Shown here piece by piece: positions 1-6,011 of a DNA stretch of 9,641 nucleotides. Position numbers and translations under genes: made by a program. The notes under the pieces are model-generated. The model made no database searches, had not been told where the DNA came from, and saw nothing but the letters and a program-made list of their open reading frames with translations. Each line of letters starts with the position of its first letter. The first letter of the stretch is position 1. Origin of the DNA: an uncultured Lachnospiraceae bacterium (lineage in GTDB: Bacteria > Bacillota > Clostridia > Lachnospirales > Lachnospiraceae); assembly GCA_948665105.1 (NCBI GenBank), contig CAPNGW010000070.1, positions 1 through 9,641 on the forward strand. The letters run 5' to 3'.

Positions 1-401
1 TGGGAGCGGACCGGGTGGTGCTGGCCTTCCTGTGCGGGGCCTACGATGAGGAGAATATCGGTACGGAGGAAGCGCCGGACATGCGGACAGTGCTGCACTT
101 CCACCCCGCGTTGGCGCCGGTTAAGATTGGGGTACTGCCCTTGTCCAAGAAGCTCAACGAGGGAGCGGAGAAGATTTTTGCCCAGCTGTCCAAGAACTAT
201 AACTGCGAGTTTGACGACAGAGGCAATATCGGCAAGCGTTATCGCAGACAGGATGAGATTGGAACGCCCTTCTGTGTGACCTATGATTTTGAGTCTGAGA
301 CGGACGGAGCTGTTACGGTCCGTGACCGCGACTCCATGGAGCAGGAGCGTGTGAAGATTGCGGATTTGGACGCTTATTTTGCGGAGAAATTAGCTTTTTA
401 A
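1..401 (+). CDS. glyS: Glycyl-tRNA synthetase, C-terminal part (5' end outside window)
   Basis: This is the last ~133 codons of a class II glycyl-tRNA synthetase of the dimeric single-chain type, which charges tRNA-Gly with glycine in the cytoplasm. The reading frame is open to the left edge (first whole codon at 3), so the GTG at 15 is not a start. The first residues, GADRVVLAFL, match class II motif 3 with its conserved arginine (codon 12-14). The anticodon-binding domain follows, recognised from FHPALAPVKIGVLPLSKKL, the DDRGNIGKRYRRQDEIGTPFC block and VTVRDRDSM, all strongly conserved in this family. The protein ends normally with a TAA, so the C-terminus looks intact. It is a housekeeping gene with no apparent link to the sugar genes downstream, from which it is separated by a 238-bp spacer holding a long hairpin. 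Identification is firm from conserved blocks; only the upstream part is missing. Confidence 0.96.
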   Translation, partial: GADRVVLAFLCGAYDEENIGTEEAPDMRTVLHFHPALAPVKIGVLPLSKKLNEGAEKIFAQLSKNYNCEFDDRGNIGKRYRRQDEIGTPFCVTYDFESETDGAVTVRDRDSMEQERVKIADLDAYFAEKLAF

Positions 402-434
402 ATTTTAAAATAATATATGTATAGTGGAAAAAGA

Positions 435-580
435 GGCCCCGGCTACAGAATGTGTTGCTTTAGACCCTCGAAAGGCGTCGGCACTTAACGAACTTGCCCC
501 AGGGCAAGAGAGTTTCGTGTCTGCTGCGTCTTTTGCGGAGCGAGAGCGTGTCTAAAATAACATATCCTGTAGCTGGGGTT
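435..580. repeat. Long imperfect inverted repeat (~146-nt hairpin element)
   Basis: Almost the whole stretch can fold back on itself. Outer arms 437-448 (CCCCGGCTACAG) and 567-578 (CTGTAGCTGGGG) pair over 12 positions with one G-T wobble. Next, 450-465 pairs with 550-565, ending in TTTAGAC/GTCTAAA. Then CTCG at 467-470 pairs with CGAG at 541-544, followed by a partly paired middle. The apex is CTTGCC (493-498) against GGCAAG (503-508) with loop CCAG. The wobble-rich, laterally symmetric design is typical of structured intergenic repeats (REP/MITE-like) or a structured RNA. No transposase, clear target duplication or U-tract is visible, so it is not a classical terminator, although it could impede transcription leaving glyS. 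No second copy exists in this window. The structure is directly visible; its identity is unknown. Confidence 0.75.
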
Positions 581-586
581 GTATGC

Positions 587-616
587 TTTACGGTAATAAA
601 TTTTAGGAATTATTAT
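587..616 (+). promoter_or_regulatory. Possible sigma-A promoter for the kinase/isomerase pair
   Basis: TTTACG (587-592) and TATTAT (611-616) are separated by 18 bp, matching four of six and five of six consensus positions. The -10 lies 23 bp before the kinase start, leaving a short leader containing the ribosome binding site AAAGGAG at 624-630. The surroundings are AT-rich, so chance matches are likely and the call is tentative. Some promoter is expected here because the upstream gene is unrelated. Confidence 0.35.
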
Positions 617-639
617 TTTAAATAAAGGAGAGTGCGATT

Positions 640-1557
640 ATGTTGATTGGTGGAATTGAAGCAGGCGGAACAAAGATGGTCTGCGCTGTGGCAGAGGTGT
701 CAGAGCGGGCGTTTGCGGAGTGTGGCGGCCGTGTGGGTGAGGACGTGAAGATTCTTGAGCGTGTGTCCATACCCACGGAGAAGCCGGAGACTACCCTTGG
801 GGAAATGGTTGCGTACTTTAAGAAGTGGAAGGTTCAGGCTCTTGGAATCGGGTGCTTTGGACCGGTGGACTTGAATCGAAGGTCCAACACATACGGGCAC
901 ATCACCAAGCTGGCATGGCAGAACTGTGATATGGTGGGGACCTTTGAGAAGGAGCTGCACGTTCCGGTGGGATTCGATACGGATGTGAACGGTGCTGTTC
1001 TGGGGGAGGTGACCTGGGGAGCAGCAAGAGGGTGTGAATCGGCGATTTATATTACTGTGGGAACCGGGGTAGGCATTGGCGTTTACTGTAACGGTGGCCT
1101 GCTTCATGGGCTGGTACATCCCGAGGCGGGACATGTTTTGCTTACGAGACACCCCAAGGATACCTATAAGGGGCATTGTCCTTACCATGAGAATTGCGTG
1201 GAGGGACTGGCGGCAGGCCCGGCCATAGAAGAGCGCTGGGGGGACAAGGCCTACAAGCTTGTGGACCGGAAGGAGGTTTGGGAGCTAGAGGCATACTACA
1301 TTGCCCAGGCAGTGGTGGATTATATTCTTGCTTATTCCCCGGAAAAAATCATCCTCTGGGGCGGCGTGATGCACGTGGAGAAGCTTTTTTCCATGGTGCG
1401 GGGGAAGGTGCAGGAGCTGTTGAACGGGTATGTGCAGCATCCTATGATTCAGGAGAATATGGAAGGCTACATTGTTCCTCCGGCTTTGGGGGACGACCCG
1501 GGGATACTTGGGGCTGTCCGGCTGGGTATGCTGGAATATGAAAATAAGAGCAGGTAA
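640..1557 (+). CDS. ROK-family sugar kinase (fructokinase/mannokinase type)
   Basis: This is a 305-residue cytoplasmic ATP-dependent hexose kinase. The N-terminal phosphate loop GIEAGGTK lies at residues 5-12. The catalytic aspartate is probably D115 in the FDTDVNGAVLGE block. The adenosine-side glycine motif TVGTGVGIG is at 139-147, and PEAGH at 161-165 is the ROK signature region. H165, C180, H183 and C186 form the zinc-binding set typical of ROK kinases, followed by CVEGLAAGPAIEERWG. This version resembles the fructokinase branch that includes Bacillus subtilis GmuE/YdhR and ScrK proteins, some of which also phosphorylate mannose. The ATG is preceded by AAAGGAG at a 9-nt spacing. The gene precedes mannose-6-phosphate isomerase by 56 bp, the same pairing as gmuE-gmuF in the B. 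subtilis glucomannan operon, so mannose or fructose is the likely substrate. Family is sure; the exact sugar is inference. Confidence 0.88.
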   Translation: MLIGGIEAGGTKMVCAVAEVSERAFAECGGRVGEDVKILERVSIPTEKPETTLGEMVAYFKKWKVQALGIGCFGPVDLNRRSNTYGHITKLAWQNCDMVGTFEKELHVPVGFDTDVNGAVLGEVTWGAARGCESAIYITVGTGVGIGVYCNGGLLHGLVHPEAGHVLLTRHPKDTYKGHCPYHENCVEGLAAGPAIEERWGDKAYKLVDRKEVWELEAYYIAQAVVDYILAYSPEKIILWGGVMHVEKLFSMVRGKVQELLNGYVQHPMIQENMEGYIVPPALGDDPGILGAVRLGMLEYENKSR

Positions 1558-1613
1558 CATAGTATGGGACATGGGAAAGAAAGAGTGAATTACCAGGAGG
1601 CAGAAGAACAGAT

Positions 1614-2567
1614 ATGGCATTATTACAATTAGCCCCCAGCTTCAAGGACTATATCTGGGGCGGACACCGGTTGGTGGAGGAATACAATAAGCAGTATGAG
1701 GGGGATGTTCTGGCAGAAAGCTGGGAGTTATCCTGTCATCCGGACGGCCCCTCCCGGATTGTCAACGGTGCATTTGCGGGAAAGACCTTACAGGAGTACA
1801 TAGAGGGTCAGGGCAAGGAGGTCCTGGGTACAAACTGTCAGCGGTTTGAGGATTTTCCCATTCTTATCAAATTCATTGACGCCAGGGATAACCTGTCCAT
1901 CCAGGTCCATCCCGACAATGAATATGCAAAGAGAGTGGAAGGCCAGTACGGCAAGACCGAGATGTGGTACATTATGGACTGCAAGGAAGGGGCCTTCCTG
2001 TACTACGGCTTTAAAGAGGAAATCAGCCGGGAGGAATATGAGAGAAGGATCAAAGAGGATACGCTGCTGGAGGTTTTAAATAAAGTGATGGTGCAAAAAG
2101 GGGATGTGCTGTTTATTGAGGCAGGGACTATCCACGCCATCGGCAAGGACATCGTCATTGCCGAGATTCAGCAGAACTCCAACGTCACCTATCGTGTTTA
2201 TGATTACGGACGGGTGGGAAAGGACGGGAAAAAGCGGGAGCTGCATGTGGAAAAGGCTCTGGATGTCACCAATCGAACCCCCATGGTAAGAAGCAAAAGC
2301 TTTCAGCCCCATGTGGCATCCTGTGAATATTTTACCGTGGACAGCCTGTATTTAGACGGAAGGGCCATGAAGAAAATGGAAGGCCATGTGGATGAAACAT
2401 CCTTTGCCAGCATTATCTTTATGGAAGGGGAAGGATGTGTCCGCTCCGGCGGAGAGGAGCTTAAGTTCCGAAAGGGAGACAGCTTTTTCCTGTCGGCGGG
2501 AAGCGGAGCCTATGAGGTGGAAGGCTTCTGCCAGGCCCTGGTGACCAGGGTGACATCCATATTGTGA
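1614..2567 (+). CDS. manA: Mannose-6-phosphate isomerase, class I
   Basis: This 317-residue zinc enzyme interconverts mannose 6-phosphate and fructose 6-phosphate, the entry point of mannose into glycolysis. The N-terminus LAPSFKDYIWGGHRL is the family's opening signature. Metal ligands are visible as Q97 and H99 in IQVHPDN, E116 in GKTEMWYI and H174 in EAGTIHAIG. The active-site block EIQQNSNVTYRVYDYGR spans 184-200 and ends with the conserved arginine R200. A C-terminal cupin-like half follows to the end. The length suits the short Firmicutes type (about 315 residues). The start follows AGGAGG (1595-1600) with a long 13-nt spacing; no better start is seen. It lies 56 bp downstream of the ROK kinase with no terminator between, so the two are probably one transcript. 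In this locus it would process mannose released by the GH38 and GH130 enzymes. Function is confidently assigned. Confidence 0.95.
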   Translation: MALLQLAPSFKDYIWGGHRLVEEYNKQYEGDVLAESWELSCHPDGPSRIVNGAFAGKTLQEYIEGQGKEVLGTNCQRFEDFPILIKFIDARDNLSIQVHPDNEYAKRVEGQYGKTEMWYIMDCKEGAFLYYGFKEEISREEYERRIKEDTLLEVLNKVMVQKGDVLFIEAGTIHAIGKDIVIAEIQQNSNVTYRVYDYGRVGKDGKKRELHVEKALDVTNRTPMVRSKSFQPHVASCEYFTVDSLYLDGRAMKKMEGHVDETSFASIIFMEGEGCVRSGGEELKFRKGDSFFLSAGSGAYEVEGFCQALVTRVTSIL

Positions 2568-2614
2568 AAATGTAAACAATGTAAAAAAACAATTATCTTT
2601 TATTAAAAACCCAC

Positions 2615-2643
2615 TTGCCTTTTCCAAACAGAACTGCTATACT
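2615..2643 (+). promoter_or_regulatory. Sigma-A promoter of the LacI-family regulator gene
   Basis: TTGCCT (2615-2620) and TATACT (2638-2643) are separated by exactly 17 bp in an AT-rich spacer, with an A/T-rich upstream stretch. Transcription would start near 2650, giving a leader of about 45 nt before the ATG. No terminator hairpin is visible between the isomerase stop and this promoter, so read-through from upstream is also possible. Confidence 0.7.
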
Positions 2644-2644
2644 A

Positions 2645-2670
2645 AAAGCAATTTCAGAATAAAGCAATTT
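2645..2670. repeat. Pair of 10-bp direct repeats at the regulator's transcription start
   Basis: AAAGCAATTT occurs at 2645-2654 and again at 2661-2670, 16 bp apart start to start, immediately downstream of the -10 element. The position around +1 to +20 would suit an autoregulatory operator or another factor's site. The sequence does not resemble the GTTAAC dyad before the transporter. It could be chance in AT-rich DNA. Confidence 0.4.
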
Positions 2671-2695
2671 ACGAGATGAGTACAGAGGAATTAAT

Positions 2696-3709
2696 ATGAG
2701 TAAAGTTACCATGCAGGACATCGCAGACGCCCTGAATATTTCCAGGGTAACCGTTTGGAAGGTATTCAACAATCATACCGGTGTGTCGGCGGCATTACAG
2801 GAAAGGATATTGGAGAAGGCAAAAGAGCTGGGATATTTGAGGGTGAACACAGAGCACCTTTTTACAGAGACAGAGAGGAATGTATCTCTCATTGTATCCA
2901 GACCGGATTCTTCCACCTTCTGGACCAACATTATACACCGTATGGCCCAGGAATTTTCCTACCACAAGGTGAACCTGATTTACACCTATTTGCCTGCAGC
3001 GGATTCTGAGGGCTTCGCCATGCCGGCTATCTTGACCGGAGGGACCATTGAGGGAGCTATCGTTTTGAATGTGTATGATATAGGCCTGATTCGGAAAATC
3101 AACCGCCTGGAGCTTCCCAAGGTCTATCTGGACACGGTTCCACAGATGGAGAGACGGGAGCTTCGGGGCGACCTTGTGCTTTTGGAGGGGCATGATACCC
3201 TTTACGAAATTACAGAGTCCATCCTGAACAGAGGTGTTACCGATTTGGGCTTTATCGGGGACATCCAGTATGCCCGGACCAATATGGAGCGCTACCGTGG
3301 CTTCTGTGACTGCATGCATGACCATAAGCTTCCGGTAAATGAGGAGGCCAGCCTCACCGGAAGTATCGGCATTTTTTCCTACCATCGGGAAATCTGTGAG
3401 TTTCTGGACTCCCTGGAAAAGCTGCCCCAGGCCTTTATATGCGCCAGCGATTACATTGCCCATTTTCTTCAGAGCTATTTTTCGGAGCATAAGGAGCGCA
3501 TACCGGAGGGGATTATTGTGACCGGCTATGACGGAAGCCGGGAGTACAGCAATGTGGAGGGGCTTCTTACCACCGCTGACGTTAAGACCAGGCTGCTGGG
3601 CAAGCGTCTGTCCATGCAGATGCTTTACCGGATGGAGCACCCGGAGGCACCTTTTGAACTGGCGTATGTCAATCCGCCCATCATATACCGGGAGTCGGTT
3701 TTTCGGTAA
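2696..3709 (+). CDS. LacI-family transcriptional regulator
   Basis: This 337-residue DNA-binding regulator has an N-terminal LacI helix-turn-helix (residues 4-47, MQDIADALNISRVTV onward to KAKELGY) and a periplasmic-binding-protein-like effector domain. Family marks in the latter are ERYRGF (198-203), the ASDYIA block (250-255) and GYDGS (277-281). The head is odd: where LacI has S21 and R22 after the specificity pair Y17/Q18, this protein has W21 and K22 after R17/V18. The hinge lacks the usual PN..AR residues, keeping only a leucine (L55). The start follows AGAGGAA at 2684-2690 with a 5-nt spacing. The gene has its own promoter and is closed by a strong terminator, so it is probably monocistronic. 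It sits just upstream of the transporter operon, which carries an operator-like dyad, and so is the likely sugar-responsive repressor of the mannoside genes. The target and effector are inferred. Confidence 0.93.
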   Translation: MSKVTMQDIADALNISRVTVWKVFNNHTGVSAALQERILEKAKELGYLRVNTEHLFTETERNVSLIVSRPDSSTFWTNIIHRMAQEFSYHKVNLIYTYLPAADSEGFAMPAILTGGTIEGAIVLNVYDIGLIRKINRLELPKVYLDTVPQMERRELRGDLVLLEGHDTLYEITESILNRGVTDLGFIGDIQYARTNMERYRGFCDCMHDHKLPVNEEASLTGSIGIFSYHREICEFLDSLEKLPQAFICASDYIAHFLQSYFSEHKERIPEGIIVTGYDGSREYSNVEGLLTTADVKTRLLGKRLSMQMLYRMEHPEAPFELAYVNPPIIYRESVFR

Positions 3710-3728
3710 CATAATATGAAAAGAGTAC

Positions 3729-3775
3729 AGAGGATATTTGTTCCTGCTATTGGCAGGAGCGAATATCCTCTTTTT
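3729..3775 (+). terminator. Intrinsic terminator after the LacI-family gene
   Basis: A 19-bp stem pairs 3729-3747 with 3753-3771 (AGAGGATATT outer arm against AATATCCTCT), with two G-T wobbles and the 5-nt loop TATTG. It runs into a T-run at 3771-3775. It lies 20 bp after the regulator's stop codon and should separate that transcript from the transporter operon. The minus-strand flank lacks a T-run, so it appears one-directional. Confidence 0.93.
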
Positions 3776-3790
3776 ATTGTTTGCGGCGCA

Positions 3791-3817
3791 GAATTTCGCA
3801 AAGGGAAATTCTTTTTT
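3791..3817 (+). terminator. Second, weaker terminator-like hairpin
   Basis: GAATTTC (3791-3797) and GAAATTC (3805-3811) form a perfect but AT-rich 7-bp stem with a 7-nt loop, followed by six T residues (3812-3817). It sits 16 bp after the strong terminator and may act as a backup. The weak stem keeps confidence moderate. Confidence 0.5.
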
Positions 3818-3978
3818 ATACAAAGGTGGTTTAACAAAAATTAACGTCAGATACACGGAAATCTATAAAAGTAAAATATAAAAAGAAATTTGAAACAAAA
3901 TATTGCTAAAAAATAAAGTGTAAAATCATATATAATGTACAAAAAAACGGAAAATGAGAAAAATAAAAGAAATGAATC

Positions 3979-4007
3979 TTGACAACCACAAAGCGATATG
4001 TTAACAT
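3979..4007 (+). promoter_or_regulatory. Sigma-A promoter of the sugar transporter operon (extended -10)
   Basis: A perfect -35 TTGACA (3979-3984) is followed after 17 bp by TAACAT (4002-4007), preceded by TG at 3999-4000 in extended -10 spacing. Transcription would start near 4014, about 35 nt before the first permease start. The -10 is embedded in the palindrome ATGTTAACAT, so a protein bound there would block RNA polymerase. Confidence 0.75.
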
Positions 4008-4029
4008 TTTGTTGTAATAAAAGTTAACA
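3999..4029. promoter_or_regulatory. Putative repressor operator: 31-bp dyad with two GTTAAC sites
   Basis: TGTTAAC at 3999-4005 is mirrored by GTTAACA at 4023-4029, with further symmetric TTT and AAA positions inside, so 11 of 15 arm positions are symmetric about 4014. Each GTTAAC is itself palindromic, and the left one extends to a perfect 10-bp palindrome (3998-4007). The dyad covers the -10 and start region of the transporter promoter, a classic repression position. The LacI-family protein encoded just upstream is the natural candidate, but binding is inferred. Confidence 0.55.
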
Positions 4030-4048
4030 AAGAGGGAGGAGTGTTAAG

Positions 4049-5005
4049 ATGGCGGAAGAGAAGAAGAGGAAGCGTAGAAAACGTTCCTGGACAAAAAACG
4101 ATACCGAGCTTACACTGCTGGCGGTGCCTACCACAGTGTGGTACATTTTATTCTGCTTTTTACCCATGTTCGGATTAATTATTGCATTTAAGAACTACCG
4201 GGTGACGGCAGGAAAGAGTTTCTTTTACAATGTGTTTTCCAGTGACTGGTATGGATTCAAGAATTTTGAATTTCTGTTTAAGTCCAATGACCTGTTCGTT
4301 ATCCTGAGAAATACCATTGTGTACAATCTGGTGTTCATTGTGCTGGGACTGGTGATTTCGGTAACTGCGGCGATTTTAATCAGCCTCATACACAGTAAGC
4401 GGAAGGCAAAGGTCTATCAGACCCTGATGATTTTTCCCTACTTTATGTCCTGGGTAGTGGTAGCCTACTTTGCAGATGCTTTCCTGAATATGGACAACGG
4501 CCTCATCAACAGCATGATTCGCGATGGAGGCGGACAAGCTGTTTCGTGGTATATGACGGCGGGGGCCTGGCCATTCATTCTGGTGTTCATGTACATTTGG
4601 AAGAATGTGGGCTACAGTATGGTAATCTACCTTTCCAGTATTGCAGGCATTGACCAGACCCTCTATGAGGCGGCGGTAGTAGACGGAGCCAATAAGCGGC
4701 AGCAGGTGTTTAACATCACTCTGCCCTGTCTGAAAAACGTAATTATCATGATGTTCATTTTGAATATCGGTAAGATTTTCTATTCGGATTTCGGACTGTT
4801 TTATCAGGTTTCCCAGGGAGCCAAAGGTTCCATTTTCACTGCAACGGCCACCATTGATACCTATGTGTTTAATGCGATTCGGTCGTCAGCGCCCATCGGA
4901 ATGCCGGCAGCTGTTAACTTCTTCCAGTCCATTGCCTGCTGTATCACCATACTGGCTGCCAATGCACTGGTGAAAAAGCTTGACAGTGACAGCGCGATTA
5001 TTTAG
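4049..5005 (+). CDS. CUT1 sugar ABC transporter permease 1 (LplB/UgpA type)
   Basis: This 318-residue inner-membrane protein is one half of the transmembrane channel of an oligosaccharide importer. A very basic cytoplasmic N-terminus (residues 2-13, KKRKRRKR) precedes about six hydrophobic segments, roughly at 21-48, 88-115, 124-147, 174-198, 229-247 and 288-308. The cytoplasmic EAA loop that docks the ATPase is at about 207-226, reading EAAVVDGANKRQQVFNITLP. The opening PMFGLIIAFKNY is typical of the LplB group that pairs with YtcP-type permeases. The start has GGAGG at a 9-nt spacing. It is the first gene of a three-gene transporter operon under an extended -10 promoter; the next permease starts 10 bp after its stop. 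Family and role are clear. The substrate cannot be read from the permease; the neighbouring GH130 and GH38 genes suggest a mannose-containing oligosaccharide. Confidence 0.93.
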   Translation: MAEEKKRKRRKRSWTKNDTELTLLAVPTTVWYILFCFLPMFGLIIAFKNYRVTAGKSFFYNVFSSDWYGFKNFEFLFKSNDLFVILRNTIVYNLVFIVLGLVISVTAAILISLIHSKRKAKVYQTLMIFPYFMSWVVVAYFADAFLNMDNGLINSMIRDGGGQAVSWYMTAGAWPFILVFMYIWKNVGYSMVIYLSSIAGIDQTLYEAAVVDGANKRQQVFNITLPCLKNVIIMMFILNIGKIFYSDFGLFYQVSQGAKGSIFTATATIDTYVFNAIRSSAPIGMPAAVNFFQSIACCITILAANALVKKLDSDSAII

Positions 5006-5010
5006 GAGGT
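5004..5010 (+). promoter_or_regulatory. Ribosome binding site deciding the start of permease 2
   Basis: AGGAGGT lies 5 nt before the ATG at 5016. It overlaps the stop codon of permease 1 (5003-5005). It argues against the in-frame TTG at 4980, which would overlap the upstream gene by 26 bp and has no such site. Confidence 0.85.
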
Positions 5011-5015
5011 GCGAG

Positions 5016-5942
5016 ATGGCAAAAGACAGACAGATGGAAGATTCACTGGTGAGGCTGAACCGGATTAAGCCCCAGACCAACGTGCTTTTTAATATCATGT
5101 TTACGATATTTGCGGCAATCAGTATTATACCGGTAATATTCGTGTTTATCATCTCCATTACGTCGGAACAGTCCATTCGGTTGCATGGATACCGGTTCTG
5201 GCCTGCAGAATTTTCATCAGAGGCGTATAAATTCCTGATAAACGAGGCAGATTCCATCATGCGGGCCTTTGGAATCTCCGTGCTTGTGGCAGTGGTGGGA
5301 ACTATTTTGGGACTGATTCTTACCAGCACCATGGGATATGTTATTTCCAGAAGTAACTATAAGCTGAACGGCTTTATGACGATGGTTGTATTTATCCCCA
5401 TGATTTTTAACGGTGGTATGCTTTCGTCCTATGTAATCAATATCCAGCTTTTGAATTTGAAGGACAGCGTCTGGGCATTGATACTGCCCCTGTGTGTATC
5501 CTCCTTCAATGTAATTATCTGCAAGACCTTTTTTAAGACCAACATACCGGAATCGGTGTTTGAGTCGGCACAGATTGACGGAGCCAGCCAGTTTGTTACC
5601 TTTACAAGAATTGCCATTCCTCTGGCAAAGCCCATGATGGCAACCATTGCGTTGTTCCTGTGCTTTGGATATTGGAATGACTGGTTCCAGGCTTCCCTGT
5701 ACATTACCAATACAAGGCTGCTTTCCCTGCAGGCCCTTTTGAATAACATTCAAAGAGCCATTGAGATGATGGCGAATAATCCCACACAGGGACTTTCCCT
5801 GCAGGCATACTGGAATGCAATGCCCAAGGAGGGTGCCCGAATGGCCATGGCGGTTATCATTGTCGTACCCATAGCCTGTACTTATCCCTTCTTCCAGAAA
5901 TACTTTATTTCAGGACTTACGGTTGGAGCAGTCAAGGGTTAA
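5016..5942 (+). CDS. CUT1 sugar ABC transporter permease 2 (AraQ/YtcP type)
   Basis: This 308-residue membrane protein is the second channel subunit of the importer. A short polar N-terminus is followed by hydrophobic segments at about 25-49, 86-110, 119-140, 152-170, 207-223 and 277-294. The EAA loop sits at about 183-202 and reads ESAQIDGASQ then FTRIAIPLAKP; the conserved aspartate-glycine pair is D188-G189. The C-terminal YPFFQKYFISGLTVGAVKG is a hallmark of the YtcP/AraQ group. The ATG at 5016 is chosen because AGGAGGT precedes it by 5 nt; an in-frame TTG at 4980 lacks support. It lies 10 bp after permease 1, consistent with coupled translation, and 69 bp before the solute-binding protein. 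It would heterodimerise with permease 1 and bind a shared ATPase encoded elsewhere. Confidence 0.94.
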   Translation: MAKDRQMEDSLVRLNRIKPQTNVLFNIMFTIFAAISIIPVIFVFIISITSEQSIRLHGYRFWPAEFSSEAYKFLINEADSIMRAFGISVLVAVVGTILGLILTSTMGYVISRSNYKLNGFMTMVVFIPMIFNGGMLSSYVINIQLLNLKDSVWALILPLCVSSFNVIICKTFFKTNIPESVFESAQIDGASQFVTFTRIAIPLAKPMMATIALFLCFGYWNDWFQASLYITNTRLLSLQALLNNIQRAIEMMANNPTQGLSLQAYWNAMPKEGARMAMAVIIVVPIACTYPFFQKYFISGLTVGAVKG

Positions 5943-5974
5943 GGGCCCGTTTTATGGCTGACAACATAAAGCCC
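5943..5974 (+). other. Intercistronic hairpin between permease 2 and the binding protein
   Basis: GGGC (5943-5946) pairs with GCCC (5971-5974) and TTTATG (5951-5956) with CATAAA (5965-5970), around an 8-nt loop and with a 4-nt bulge on the left arm. No T-run follows, so it is not a terminator. It directly follows the permease stop. Such stems before a binding-protein gene can protect a processed, more abundant downstream mRNA; that role is inferred. Confidence 0.45.
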
Positions 5975-6011
5975 CCTTGAGGGAGCAAAATCAAAGAAAA
6001 GGAGAAAAAAG

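Larger units (their letters stand above)
3710..4048. other. 339-bp intergenic region: terminators, AT-rich tract, promoter and operator
   Basis: No gene is seen here. The left part holds the regulator's terminator (3729-3775) and a smaller hairpin with a T-run (3791-3817). A very A-rich stretch from about 3819 to 3978 follows, with no convincing reading frame and only a lone TATAAT at 3931-3936 lacking a well-spaced -35. The right end carries the transporter promoter (3979-4007), the GTTAAC dyad and the ribosome binding site GGAGG (4035-4039), 9 nt before the ATG. A-rich DNA just upstream of a promoter can act as an UP element or be intrinsically curved; that is inference. Confidence 0.8.

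Noticed and set aside
15..17. GTG as start of the first gene
   Set aside because: The frame is open to the left edge and the residues before it continue the GlyRS motif 3, so the gene is truncated by the window.
2571..2585. TGTAAA direct repeat after manA as a regulator site
   Set aside because: It is short, AT-rich and lies upstream of the -35 with no match to the GTTAAC dyad; not distinguishable from background.
2795..3856. Long minus-strand reading frame (353 codons) opposite the LacI-family gene
   Set aside because: It lies antisense to a gene with clear family motifs, has no recognisable domain and no ribosome binding site, and spans the regulator's terminator. It is a codon-bias shadow.
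3903..3936. Second promoter with TATAAT at 3931 upstream of the transporter
   Set aside because: The only TTG-like -35 (TTGCTA at 3903) is 22 bp away, too far. A lone TATAAT in an A-rich tract is expected by chance.
3988..4001. Catabolite-response (cre) site in the transporter promoter spacer
   Set aside because: Only the core AAGCG and a few flanking positions fit the cre consensus; both outer ends mismatch.
4980..5015. TTG start giving permease 2 twelve extra residues
   Set aside because: It overlaps the upstream gene and lacks a ribosome binding site, whereas the ATG at 5016 has AGGAGGT 5 nt upstream.
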